64,000 nt of DNA from Calamus simplicifolius (lineage: Eukaryota; Streptophyta; Magnoliopsida; Arecales; Arecaceae), in the NCBI GenBank assembly GCA_900491605.1, contig UESW01001866.1, positions 249,081 to 313,080 of the forward strand. The letters are read 5' to 3'. Within the stretch, counting starts at the first letter, position 1. Each line of letters opens with the position of its first letter. Positions 37,290-48,538 of this stretch are shown here, piece by piece. The position numbers and the translations under genes were made by a program. Below the pieces are notes generated by a model. The model worked only from the letters and a program-made list of their open reading frames with translations. It had not been told where the DNA came from and made no database searches.

Positions 37290-37634
37290 GGTAGTGTTTG
37301 AAATAGGGGATAAGAGGGGATATCCAGGGATATCCCCTCTTATTCCCAAAAGCCATAACTATAAGGGATAGCTGGGAATAAAGTTAACCAAAGGGATAAT
37401 TCATGGTTAACCATGGTTAACCATGGGATATCTCCTCAATTTATTCCCTAGAAAATGCAGGAATAGCTGGTTATCCCTCCAAATAAGAGTAAAAAAAAGT
37501 TATCCTATGGATTTACCTTTTTGCATTTGATATGATCAATGGGATAGCTAAAGAATATCCCTAGGGATAGCCAGGGGACAAACTCTATCCCGTACACTTA
37601 TCCATGGATAATATTTTTTCTATCAAACACTACC
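37290..37634. mobile_element. PIF/Harbinger (Tourist-like) MITE
   Basis: The 345-bp element has exact inverted ends GGTAGTGTTTGA and TCAAACACTACC and a 3-bp TTA target duplication at 37287-37289 and 37635-37637. TTA/TAA duplication with GT-rich termini of this kind is diagnostic of Tourist-like MITEs. The interior repeats GGGATA/TATCCC words and has no coding capacity. Confidence 0.92.
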
Positions 37635-37755
37635 TTAAATACTATCAGCAATGGAAGAGGCTTAGCAATCCATGTTAGAGTTAATTAGCATATATCTCAA
37701 CCTGTCAAACTTTTGCAAGCATCAACCATCATACACTCACAATCCTAGTTATACC

Positions 37756-38242
37756 TAAGGGTGTAACTTAGTCGAGACAGCTTGCGAGTAGCTCGAAATC
37801 GATTCGAAAAATACTCAAAATTGATTCATTGGTTATCAAATCGAGCTCAAGCTTGAGCTATTCGAGTATATTATCGAGTCGAGTTCGAGTATTAAAATAC
37901 TCGGCTCAAAAAGCTCACGAGCTTAAACGAGCTTACTTAATTTTATTATTATACCCTTATAATTATACATATTTATAATATTATTTTAACTATAAAAAAT
38001 TCATTTTGAATTTTTAGTTTAGAACATATTTTATTTTAATTTAAAAATTATTTTTAAATTTTTACATAAAAATTTGAGTCGAGCCGAGCTCGAATATATC
38101 AAGGATTTTATCGAGCTCGAGTTCGAGCTCTAAATAAGAAACTCGATCGAGCTCGAGTCGAGTTTCGAGCTTCAAATTTTAAAGTCGAGTCAAGCTCGAG
38201 TTTGATACTGTATCGACTCAACTTGGCTTGATTACACCCTTT
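37756..38242. mobile_element. hAT-type non-autonomous element
   Basis: The ends TAAGGGTGTAA and TTACACCCTTT are inverted copies with one terminal mismatch. The flanking 8-bp sequences GTTATACC (37748-37755) and GCTATACC (38243-38250) match at seven positions, as expected for hAT target duplications. The interior is dense in GAGCTCGAG/CTCGAGCTC words, which form extended palindromes. Confidence 0.85.
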
Positions 38243-38250
38243 GCTATACC

Positions 38251-39009
38251 CCTTCTTAAATAGCATAGTTTAACTCAAGGGAAGCTTGTACGCACACCTA
38301 GCTAGGAAACCCAAGTCCGCACGTGTCCCAAGTCAATCAATGGCAACCTCACAATGTTAAAAGGTATTTGACACCATTTGCACCCATCCAATGGAAGGCT
38401 TTCCCTTGTGAAATCCGAGCAACAGCCATAAGCCAAAGTCTCTGATCGTTTATGCACCTTTGCAGTGGCTACAAACTCAACACGGCACCTCACTAATGAC
38501 AGCATCAGGCCCCATCAGATATGGACTCAATTACCTCACTAATGACAGCATCAGGCCCCATCAGATATGGACTCAAATAAAAACACTAATTCTAGGGTTG
38601 AAAGGCTTGAGACGCATAAGGTTGAGAGCACTAAAACCATGAGGCAAATCTCAGGCATTCCCAACCTTACAGACGACAAGATCAGCCAGCCTAATTAATT
38701 CAACCTTGATCAGGAGTCTAATGATGGCAACTCTCCACTCCAAAATCACTGTGATACGTACCAACCATATGACTAGTAGTCTGATGAGGATCAACCTGAT
38801 AGATGCCATAACAAAGTAACGTGCTTAACTGTGGACGACTTCTCTAGGAAGTTGAGGCTAGTGGAACGACTACCATAATCCCTCAACGCTTATAGATGAA
38901 CCAACTCAACCGATGTGCCAAATCAAACCAGGAGTACCAAGAAGAGCTTGACAAGCTTCGATTCAATGAAACCGTGCGTAGACCAATTGGTTGTTCTACC
39001 CTAAAAATA
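38251..39009. other. Interval with a 46-bp tandem duplication
   Basis: Two nearly identical units starting CCTCACTAATGACAGCATC lie at 38488 and 38534. Nothing else was recognised. Confidence 0.6.
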
Positions 39010-39097
39010 CTTGCTGCATCGAAGGGCGGTGTAGCAAATGCGCATCGACGCGGGATCGATCGTTCACCTATGCTGTCATTCGTATCGAGGCCCAATG

Positions 39098-39582
39098 TGT
39101 TGGAAATAAAATCCGAACCTTTGGTGAAGACCACCATGAAGCCCAAGAATCATTCATGTTTAATCATCAAGAATCCATAATCGATAAACGAAAGCGTACC
39201 TGAATCCATATTACTTGATTGCTCTCCAGAGCCCTGCGGTTGGCCTTCCAGATCAACACGTACTCCTAGAGAGCCCTTTAGAATTTTCTCTAGGCTATTC
39301 TTTCTGATGATGGGATTCAGAGAAGAATGTCGTACATACGATCCAGGGACCATAACCGCTATATTTAGATAATTTCATCATTATCCTTTGGTATTTCTAT
39401 TTTAGCCCATCATAAAAATAGAAATAACCCCTTATGTCTCTATACATTAAAGGGCCACACTTAATCATATATATTAAAGCCCAAAAAGCTGATCACTTTT
39501 AATTGGGCTTAACCTTATTTGACAGTCCGCAACACATAATTATTTCACATATATGCCCAATGTTGGATTAAAAAATCCAACA
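39098..39582 (-). repeat. 3' LTR of the copia element
   Basis: 485 bp, TGTTGGAAAT...AATCCAACA. It contains about 90 bp (39225-39325) missing from the partner LTR. Confidence 0.9.
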
Positions 39583-39596
39583 ATCTCCCACTGGGC
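39583..39596 (-). promoter_or_regulatory. Polypurine tract
   Basis: The minus strand reads GCCCAGTGGGAGAT directly before the 3' LTR. The GTGGGAGAT core is typical of plant copia elements. Confidence 0.85.
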
Positions 39597-40016
39597 TATA
39601 TGTGTAACCTTATAATTATGTTGCAAAAATAACCAAATGAGCTCAATTTTACTGTCATTACTGAAATGTATCTATAACCAATCCGGTCCATCAACCATAC
39701 CAACATAGGATCAAAGCGGCCTTTGTTATATCTATCATAACTCGACCCATCAATGGTCACGTATGTTGACACACTGAATGACATGGATCATGGTGTGGAT
39801 GTGTAGCATGAAAATTACATGTAATGTGATCTTAACATGTCTATTTCCAACTGATCCTTCTTAAACTTGAGTGAGATCAAAACTTTAACATAATTGTACA
39901 GAGTGTACTGAACTAAATGAAATACTTTATTTCTGATCAGAAAATATCCAAACACATAAGTGTGTACAAACCAAACATAAAGCATAAAATAGAAGCAATA
40001 CAAACTCCCACTAAAT

Positions 40017-40653
40017 CTAAGCATCGTCATACTCTATAATGCCCATGTGAGCAATATGCTCATGAAAGACCTTGGGCGGCACACCCTTTGTAAGGGGATC
40101 TGCAACCATGGAGTTTGTCCCTATATGCTCTATAGAAATCTGACCACTCTGTACTCTTTCCTTTACAACCAGGAACTTAATGTCAATATGCTTTGACTTG
40201 ATCGAGCTCCTATTGTTGTTGGAATACAATACGGCTGACTTATTGTCACAAAATAACTTTAGCGGTCTTTCAATTCCTTCCAATATGCGCAGCCCAGTGA
40301 CAAAATTTTTCAGCCATATCCCATGATTGGATGCCTCATAACATGCTATAAATTCTGCTGCCATGGCAGAAAGCTATGAGTGTCTGTTTTGTACTTCTCC
40401 AAGAAATAGCCCCACCACCTAACAGATATACATAGCCCGAAGTGGATCTTTTACTATCTTGGCATCCCGCAAAGTCGGAGTCAGAATACCCAATGATCTC
40501 AAAATGATCTGATCTCCTATATGTGAATATGTAATCTTTTGTTCTTTTCAGATATCTCATAACCATTTTGGCTGCTTTCCAATGATCCATACCTGGGTTA
40601 CTTAAATATCTGCCTAACACTCCAACAATGTACGCAATATCGGACGCGTACAA
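40017..40653 (-). CDS. Copia RNase H region
   Basis: Two frames offset near 40336-40364 hold RNase H: MRYLKRTKDY, the IGYSDSDFAGC motif, STSGYVYLLGGGAISWRS, then MAAEFIACYEA with the catalytic Glu, CDNKSAVLYSNN and the tail TNSMVADPLTKG. The polyprotein ends at 40017. Confidence 0.9.
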
Positions 40654-42020
40654 ACTTGAGCATACATTAGACTCCCTACAACTGAAGCATAAGGAATCTT
40701 TTGCATCTCTTCAACTTCAAGGTTTCCTTTTGGACTGATTAATACTGAATTTATCTCCTTTAGCGACAGGAGTATCATATGGTTTGCAATTTTGCATGCC
40801 AAATCTCTTAAGTACTTTATCGATATAGCTCCTTTGTGATAATCCAAGGATACCATGAGAACGATCTCGATGTATCTGGATTCCCAATACAAAGGAGGCA
40901 TTACCAAGATCTTTCATTTGAAAATTGCTTGATAGAAATCTCTTGGTTTCGTGCAACATGCCTATATCATTTGTGGCAAGCAAAATGTCATCCACATACA
41001 AAACCAAAAAATATATTTACTCCCACTGAACTTGTGATACACACAATCATCAACTGCATTCACTTTAAAATTAAATGAGAGAATTACTTGATGAAATTTG
41101 TGGTACCATTGACGAGAAGCTTGCTTTAACCCGTAAATGGATTTTGTCAATTTGCAAACCATTTTCTTTGAGTCTCCTGACACAAAGTTTTCTGGTTGCA
41201 CCATATAAATTGTCTCATCAATGTTTCCATTGAGAAACGCCGTTTTGACATCCATTTGATGGAGTTCCATATCATACTGTGCAACAAGAGCCATGATTGT
41301 CCTAAAAGAGTCATTCGATGAAACTGGAGAGAAGGTCTCTTTAAAGTCAATCCCTTCCTTTTGAGTATAGCCTTTAGCCACAAGATGAGCTTTATACCTT
41401 TCCACATTACCCTTTGAATCCTGTTTGGTCTTAAAAATCCATTTGCAACCAATGGGTTTCACACCTTCTGGTAATGGGACAAGTTCCGAAACTTTATTGT
41501 CTTGCATAGACTTATACTCTTCTTTCATTGCTTCAATCCACTTTTCTGAATTGGAACCTTGTATGGCTTGAAGGAAGTTGACAGGATCATCTTCCATCAT
41601 GCCATTATTTTCCTCATGTTCCTGAAGAAATACTATATAATCACCTGGAATAGCATTCTTCCTTTCTCTAGTGGATCGCCGCAAAGGCACTTGTTCTTGA
41701 TGCACTTGTTCTTGAGGTTGTTGAGTTTGTACCTCTGAGGGTTGAACAATAATTTCTTGTTGTTCTGGAATTGCAACTTGATCATTATCAAAAGCAATTA
41801 TAGGAATAGGAACTAGCTGCTCTTCAACAAGAGTAGTAGGTTCCAATTCCTCCTCAAAGACAAAGTCTCTAACTTTATTTCTCTCCCCAAACTCAATATC
41901 CTCAAAGAACGTTGCAGTTCCCGTCTCAAAAATTATCCTTGATTTGGGATCATAAAACTTGAAACCCCTGGATCGCTCAGAATACCCAATAAAATAGCTG
42001 CTCACTGTCCTGGAGTCCAA
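40614..42020 (-). CDS. Copia integrase tail and reverse transcriptase
   Basis: The longest frame (42020-40962) begins in the integrase C-terminus (YFIGYSERSRGFKFYDP) and continues through an acidic, Gln-rich linker into RT: GCKWIFKTKQDSKGN, VAKGYTQKEGIDFKETFSP, HQMDVKTAFLNGN and SIYGLKQASRQWYHKF. After a frame change near 40962-41007 comes the catalytic MVLYVDDILLATND, followed by a further change near 40717-40907. At least two breaks separate the pieces. Confidence 0.9.
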
Positions 42021-42250
42021 TTTCTTTTCATATGGCCTATAAGGCCTTGCCTTAGCTGGACATCCCCAAACATGAAAATGCTTTAGACTAGGCTTCCGTC
42101 CTATCCAAAGCTCATAAGTGTTTTGACAGCTGCTTTAGTTGGTACTCTGTTCAAAATGTAGGCAGCATCTTTAGTGCCTCTCCCCAGAGTGACTCTGGTA
42201 AGGTAGAATGACTAAATCATACTCCTTACCATATCCTTAAGAGTCCTGTT

Positions 42251-42883
42251 TCATCTTTCGGATACACCATTCATGCTAGGTGACCCTGGCATGGTGTATT
42301 GTGGGATAATTCCACACTCCTCTAGGTATCTGGCAAATGGTCCTGGACGTTGTTCACCTGATCCGTCATATCTACCGTAATATTCACCACCACGGTCAGA
42401 TCTGACTCCTTTAATCCTTTTGTTGAGCTGAAGCTCAACTTCAGCTTTAAATGACTTGTTCACGTCCAAGACTTGGGACTTTTCATGAATAAGAAATAGG
42501 TATGCATATCTTGAATAATCATCTATGAATGATACAAAATACTGTTGACCATTCCAAGAAGGTGTAGAAAATGGTCTACAAATGTCCGTATGTATCAACT
42601 CTAAGACTTCCATAGTTCTATATGCACCCAATTTCTTTGTTTTGGTCTGTTTGCCCTTAATGCAATCAACACAGACATTAAAGTCTGTAAAATCAAGAGA
42701 ATCCAAAATTCCATCTGACACAAGTCGTTCAACTCTATTTCTAGAGATGTGACCTAATCGCTTATGCCATAATGTTCCTGAATTTTCATTGCAAATTTTA
42801 CGCTTAGCACCTCTTGATTCCATATTCAAGGTTTCATTATAAGAAGCAACAGTATCAAGCAAATATAGATTGTCATACACCAT
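42251..42883 (-). CDS. Copia GAG-pre-integrase and integrase core
   Basis: The frame shows the integrase zinc finger (LWHKRLGHISRNRV with CVDCIKGKQ), the DDE core start LIHTDICRPFS, FIDDYSRYAYLFLI, and VRSDRGGEYYG. It ends at a stop in the MPGSPSMNGVSER block, close to the third acidic residue. The rest of the integrase core is in other frames at 42020-42250. Confidence 0.9.
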   Translation of the reverse strand: MVYDNLYLLDTVASYNETLNMESRGAKRKICNENSGTLWHKRLGHISRNRVERLVSDGILDSLDFTDFNVCVDCIKGKQTKTKKLGAYRTMEVLELIHTDICRPFSTPSWNGQQYFVSFIDDYSRYAYLFLIHEKSQVLDVNKSFKAEVELQLNKRIKGVRSDRGGEYYGRYDGSGEQRPGPFARYLEECGIIPQYTMPGSPSMNGVSER

Positions 42884-43480
42884 AAGAGAACCAGTTCAAT
42901 AATATTTGAATTTAACGAAAGACTAAACTGACTATTTCCAAATGAACAACAATATCCTAATTTGTTCAAAGCTGAAATAGAAACCAAATTCCGTCTAAAG
43001 GACGATACTACAAAAGTATCTTTCAAATCCAAATAATAACCAGAACTTAATAACAATCTAAAATGCCCAATTGCCTTCACATCTACCGACTTGCCATCTC
43101 CCGTATAAATGCGTCTTTCAGCATCAGTTGGCCTTCAGTAGCTTAGGCAACCCTCCATTGAAACACTGATGTTAGTAGTAGCACCAGAATCTAACCACCA
43201 TGTGTTTCTAGGTACTAAAGCTATATTTACTTCAGAACAGACCATATTAAGAAATGTACCTTTCTTTTCATGCCATGCATAAAATTTGAAACATTCCTTT
43301 TTAATGTGTCCAGACTTATTACCAAAGAAATAACTGTCTTTATCCTGATTTTGTTTCTTCTTTGCTGGACCCTTAGCACCCTTATTCTTTATTTTCTTGC
43401 CTTTATCCCTGCCCTTGAAGTTATTATCATTAAGGACCGCACTGAATTGAGGTTAGTAGAAATAGTAGCAACTTTAGCTG
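42826..43480 (-). pseudogene. Copia protease and gag knuckle remnant
   Basis: The part near 43185-43205 reads as a protease active-site block (a WWLDSGATT-like sequence). At about 43275-43340 a CCHC knuckle is degraded: its first two cysteines are replaced, while GHIKKEC is kept. A lysine-rich stretch precedes it. Upstream of 43480 recognisable gag stops. Confidence 0.65.
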
Positions 43481-43489
43481 TAAAATAAA

Positions 43490-45183
43490 AGCAATACATA
43501 AATAACATGCTCATATAAATAATTAACACCAAATATCAATAAATTTAAATAATGGTAAATCCCATCTCAAGATACCCAGTGCAACATTAATATCACAGTA
43601 ATATTAACTGCTAGTGGTACTCTTGTTGTAATGATCAAACACTAACAATAATGCATGTCAAATAATAAATCTATCTTTGGATCGACTTATTACTCACATA
43701 TAAATCCTTATAATCATTATGTATTTACCATCACACATATGTGTAGTTCGGCGAAGCATTAACCTTCCTTTGGGCCGATTAATACCCGCATGAAACATAC
43801 ACATACACAACATCCAACATCCTTCATGAACCATCTATACAAGAGATGTCACTTTGGTGATATCTTGTTTCAATTAGTTCAATTTCAAACGATGGACAAA
43901 TTTATTAGGCATAACAATACCATTAATTTGAATTTGATTGAACCTCTTTAAAAAATAACGATATGTTATTTTGTGGTTCCAACTCAATCTTTATAACAGA
44001 AAAATAATTTATCCTAATGGATAAAGCTTTACTTTATGGAACCAATTAAACCATACGGAAGGAGGTTGCTCATGCTGATGGAGTTAAAAATAATAATTTT
44101 TAATGAAAGCCCAAAATATTGCCAAAGGCATGAACCGATCCAAAATTCATGCATTAATTATTCATAAATATTATCCCCTTCCATGCATTAAATACCATAC
44201 ATTAAATAAGATTCAGCAGCATTATCTCAACTGAAATCCAAACATTATATCCCAACGCCCAAGGAATTTCATGTGTTTTTTTTTTTTTTGCAGCGAAAAG
44301 AAAACCCTTTGGATTTCCACGATTGCGTGAGGGAAAGGAGTCCCAATGCCCAAACAATATCTTCATGGAACCAAACAGAGTATATCCTTTTTTTATTTCC
44401 TTAAAAAGGGCCGAATCTAACGGAATTCTAAGATTGCATCAGATTTGGAGATTTCCACGATTACATGAGGGAAAGGAGTCCCAACGCCTAAAAAAATGGA
44501 ACTCCACTGTAACAGCCAGATTCCAAATGATTTTCTCAAGATTTTCTTTATCCTATGGTTTGAGATATCCAACCACCAGATTTTCAGAAAGATTTTCTAG
44601 ATTTCCATCCGATTTTTTCCAACAAAAGTGGAAATAGATTAGCACGTCGGTTTTATTTATACAAAACAGGAACTGAATAGAATTTCCAAATTCACGCCAT
44701 GCCATTAATGTCTTTGATGGAATCTTTATTTCACATGATCACGTTGGAGGACATCTTCTTCCACGTGTTGATCGAAACTGATGGAAGTTGAATTTCATAC
44801 TTATCCCATGATTTCCATCAAAAATGCATTCTTTTATTTAAAATAAATTAAATATAGATTTAACTTTATCCATAATTAAGCTTTATCCTATCAGATTAAA
44901 AAAAAACTTTATCTCCAGATCGTGAGACTGGTTTCATGATGCAGTGAATATCTTTGCTCTTAACATCAAAATTCATAATTATTTTGATGCACTATGACTT
45001 TTATTTAAAAAATCTAATTTACAGATATTAAAAAAAACATCATTGGCATCAAAATAAAATTTACTGTAAACTAATGGATGTTTGTCTCACGGTTGCTGAA
45101 TAAAACCAAAGAAGTCATATGCATAAATACGAATATCAATGCATATAACCAAAAAATTTTCTCAACGATTCAACATGAATAGG
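43490..45183 (-). other. Non-coding interior of the copia element where gag is expected
   Basis: About 1.7 kb between the 5' LTR and the gag remnant lacks any gag-like translation on the minus strand. A 100-bp stretch repeats a phrase 'tttccacgattgc(a/g)tgagggaaaggagtcccaa' at about 44312-44346 and 44450-44485. Either gag was replaced or a long leader is present. Confidence 0.5.
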
Positions 45184-45195
45184 GCTCTGATACCA
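45184..45195 (-). promoter_or_regulatory. Primer binding site for initiator tRNA-Met
   Basis: The minus strand reads TGGTATCAGAGC just inside the 5' LTR. Confidence 0.92.
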
Positions 45196-45197
45196 AT

Positions 45198-45600
45198 TTT
45201 TGGAAATAAGATCCGAACCTTTTGATGAAGACCATCACCATGAAGTCCAAGAATCATTCGTGTTTAATCATCAAGAATCCATAATCGATAAACGGAAGCG
45301 TACCTGAATCCATATTACTTGATTGCTCTCGAGGGTCGTACGTATGATCCAGGGACCATAACCGCTATATATAGATAATTTTATCATTATCCTTTGGTAT
45401 TTCTATTTTAGATCATCATAAAAATAGAAATAACCCCTTAGGTCTCTATACATTAAAGGGCCACACTTAATCAGATACATTAAAGCTCAAATCACTGAAA
45501 CCTCAGCTGATCACTTTTAATTGGGCTTAACCTTATTTGACAGTCCGCAATACATAATTATTTCAGATATAAGCCCAATGTTGGATTAAAAAATCCAACA
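45198..45600 (-). repeat. 5' LTR of the copia element
   Basis: 403 bp, ends in TCCAACA at 45600, collinear with 39098-39582 except for a deletion after the 'ttgattgctctc' phrase. Confidence 0.9.
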
Positions 45601-45818
45601 CAATGAGCCTTATCGTGTACCGCATACGTTGCGGCGCACATGCACGATCAATTCGCACGCTCAGTGCACGCTTGCTGCACCGCCCTTTGGTGTAGCAAGT
45701 TTTTTCTATCCCACCATTTGAATCTCAAATTGGTCAATTAAAGTAAATTATTTCTTTTGAAAACATTTTTACTAGATATACCTCGTAACCTAGAAAGAAT
45801 TAGGTCAAGCAATCGAAG

Positions 45819-45819
<1 letters not shown>

Positions 45820-45851
<32 letters not shown>

Positions 45852-45852
45852 A
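45820..45852. repeat. (TG)n microsatellite
   Basis: A run of TATATATGTGTGTG... of about 33 bp. The remaining sequence from 45701 to 46205 has no recognised feature. Confidence 0.9.
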
Positions 45853-46205
45853 GATTTATCTCTCATAGGATCTTAGATTTTCAGGATTACTTTTAATAAT
45901 ATCTATTTTGAAAAGGTGATAATATCTTTTAAGCAAGGAAAGAATCTAATTTGGATTGCGCAAGGATAGACATCATCGGTATAAAGAAAAATCCTATGAT
46001 TAGTTGTAATTATTAATGAAAGAAAAAGATTTGGATTTCGTTATCTTTAAATTTTAATTTTCTGATATTCTTTTGGGAGGTGGTAACTAGGCTGAAGAAA
46101 TTGTTTTATTCTCCCTAATCCGATTATATTAATTGACATATGAGGTAATTTAATTTATTGCTGATCGGGGCATACAAAACCCAAAAAGACTAGCAGTAGT
46201 GAAAA

Positions 46206-46218
46206 CACTACAAGAAAA
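46206..46218. repeat. Left terminal inverted repeat of CACTA element
   Basis: CACTACAAGAAAA, exact inverse of the right end at 58962-58974. Confidence 0.95.
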
Positions 46219-46229
46219 ATAAAATATTA

Positions 46230-46780
46230 CGACGCCCAATGCGTCGCAATTGCGTCGCTAAACATGCTATTGCAACGCAATAGCGACGCAATGACGGTGT
46301 CGCTCAGATGTCCATCGCAATACCCATTTGTCGTAATTACGTTGCAATATTGCGACGCTCTGCGACGCAACATTGCGTCGCAATATTGCGACGCATCCAA
46401 ATGCGTCGCTAAATTTAAAATTAATTTTTAATTTTTAAAATTATTATTAAATATTGCGACACACTAAATTGCGTCACAATATTGCGATGCATCTAGCTGC
46501 GTCGTAATATTTAATAATAATATTTTTGGTATAATAGCGACGCAATTTGAGTCGCTAATGTGTCGCAAATAAATTTTTTTAAAATATTGTGACGCAAGAT
46601 TATTGCGTCGCAATATTTATTAAAATATTTTAGATATAATAGCGACATAATTTTAGTCGCTAATGCATCGCTATTAAATTTTTTTAAATTATTATGATGC
46701 CAGATCATTGCATCGTAATATTTAATAATAATATTTTAAAAATATTAGCGATGCAATTTCAGTCGCTAATGCATCGCAAA
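46230..46780. repeat. Left subterminal repeats of CACTA element
   Basis: About twenty copies of GCGACGCAA, TTGCGTCGC or one-base variants in both orientations. In this superfamily such repeats are bound by the TNP1/TNPA protein. Confidence 0.9.
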
Positions 46781-46949
46781 TTAAATTTTAAAAAAATAAA
46801 AGATTAAAAATTAAAATGGTTAATACAATTTCGTTAAATGTAAATATTGATAGAAACATTTTTCACTCAATCCAAATAATAATAAATTTTAAAAATAATT
46901 CATATATTAAAATTTTAAAGTTTTTATAACATAAAAAAAAGAAAATACA

Positions 46950-48434
46950 TCAAGAATCGGGGCGATCACGTGGAGGCTGTGGAGGCTGAAGACTCTGCGA
47001 CAAGCGGCTAACCATATCCCGCAAATAATGCATCTCATCTCGCATGTCTACAATCTCCTGATCCCGGCCTCGCATACGATCCTCAAATCCTGCTCGACCT
47101 CCTGGCGAACCTCCTCTGCAATAGATCTGCGAAGGTCGTGTAAACGCTCGGGAGGAATATCACCAGAAACTCGCGACCTGGAGGCCTGATGGGGAAAATA
47201 TGTAGAAGCTCTAGTGCCCAGACCATAGACCCTGCGGTCTCGTGGCTGGGCACCAACAGCCTCCAAAACACACGCCGACTCTCCTCTGCTGAGAGTTCGA
47301 CGGGCGTCTCCCCATCAGTAGAGTCGACCTGCGATGCCTGGGAGCGAAGCTCCTCGACTTGTGTCTTGAAATTATGAAATCAACAATAAATGAGTTAATA
47401 AATTTCTTGAAATAAAATTTTAGAAATTAAACAAATACTACATAAATTAATTTCTTACCGCAACCTCCCGTGATCGCGTGTCGACCCAGGAACCGTCCCT
47501 CCTGGTATGTGTCGCCCTGAATAGACGAAACTCACCAGGATCTCCGCCCTCCTGCTCAGACTATAACAAAAAAAAAGATATTAATACACATATTTATAAA
47601 TAACTAAAATAGTAATTAAAATATTTATGTTTTCTTACCATACGCCGTCTGTGCTCCTGAATCGAAATGAAGCCCGAAGTATGGCGGGAGAGACCCGTGC
47701 CAGGACCGCCCTTCTCAGATCGGCGATTCGTGCTGGCTGATGCGGACCTCCTGCGCCATCCATCGGACTGCCAGGCCTGCTGCCACTCGTGCCAAATACC
47801 CTTTGGCACGTGCGCAGGATACTGACCCGATGACCTCCAACGATGAAGCATGTCGGAGTATCGGCGTCCCGTCAGAGCCTCCCATGCTGCCCTAATGGCA
47901 TCATGGCTAGCAGGATCCCACGTAAACTTTTTCTGCATTAAAATAAATAGTTAGTTTCTGAATTTATTAAGTTTAAAAAATTTTATATCACTGATAAATT
48001 GTATTTAATAAGTTTACCTGAAACTCAGAAAAATAAAACTCCCTCATAGCTGGAGATACGTGGCGCCAATCGTAGCCACTAGGATCTGCACGCCTCTGAA
48101 ATACGGCGCTGATGTGGCTGGATACATGATGCTGCTTAATAAATCTGTTAAAAAAATACATATTTATAAGTAATTGACTTAAAAACATAAATATATTTTT
48201 AATTAGTATACTTACATTCCCTGAGCATCAAGTCGAAGTACAGTGCGACCGATGGTGGAAGAACTCTCGGAGGTATGCCGATCGGCTGGATGGTAATACT
48301 GCTGGAGAGATCGAAGGCTGTGCCACTGCTGGAGATCCAAACTCTCCATCTCCGACGCTCATGTGATCTGATGTAGCAGGGCTACGTCCCTGCTCACTCC
48401 GTCTGTCGTCGGTAGATCTACCTCTGCCCGTCAT
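46950..48434 (-). pseudogene. TNP1-like (Transposase 24 / Ptta-En/Spm) protein, frameshifted
   Basis: Second gene of the CACTA element, probably the DNA-binding partner that recognises the subterminal repeats. The start is at 48434 (MTGRGRSTDDRRSE). A frame change follows and then GRTVLRLDAQG near 48235. The next exon (about 48145-48018) has HVSSHISAVFQRRADPSGYDW; the exon from 47937 has FTWDPASHDAIRAAWEALTG and WHEWQQAWQ; a small exon is at 47562-47462. The last exon (47365-46950) includes VYGLGTRASTYFP and a C-terminal coiled coil ending RDRPDS. These blocks are typical of Pfam 'plant transposase (Ptta/En/Spm)'. The last exon shifts frame at a TTTT run near 47265. Introns with GT-AG ends separate the exons. 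Confidence 0.8.
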
Positions 48435-48538
48435 ACTGAAAATACTAAAGATTCACATAATTAAATTACGATTAATGATTGACTATGTAAGAATTTAACA
48501 CTTATAAAAAAAAGTTAAATTTTAAAAAACCTCTATGT

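Larger units (their letters stand above)
39098..45600 (-). mobile_element. Ty1/copia LTR retrotransposon, gag mostly lost
   Basis: LTRs at 39098-39582 and 45198-45600 (TGTTGGA...TCCAACA), primer site for initiator tRNA-Met at 45184-45195, polypurine tract at 39583-39596 and a perfect 5-bp target duplication CAATG (39093-39097, 45601-45605). The minus strand carries integrase, reverse transcriptase and RNase H in several frames. Only a remnant of gag remains, and 43490-45183 has no recognisable coding, so this copy is defective. Its integrase is close to that of the decayed copy at 13274-18985. Confidence 0.93.
39010..45700. mobile_element. MITE with palindromic ends, interrupted by a copia element
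   Basis: ACTTGCTGCATCGAAGGGCG at 39010 and its near-exact reverse complement ending GGTGTAGCAAGT at 45700 flank the copia insertion. Each end is itself almost palindromic (TTGCTGC...GTAGCAA). Removing the copia element and one CAATG duplication leaves an element of roughly 185 bp. The family and its own target duplication are not established. Confidence 0.6.
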
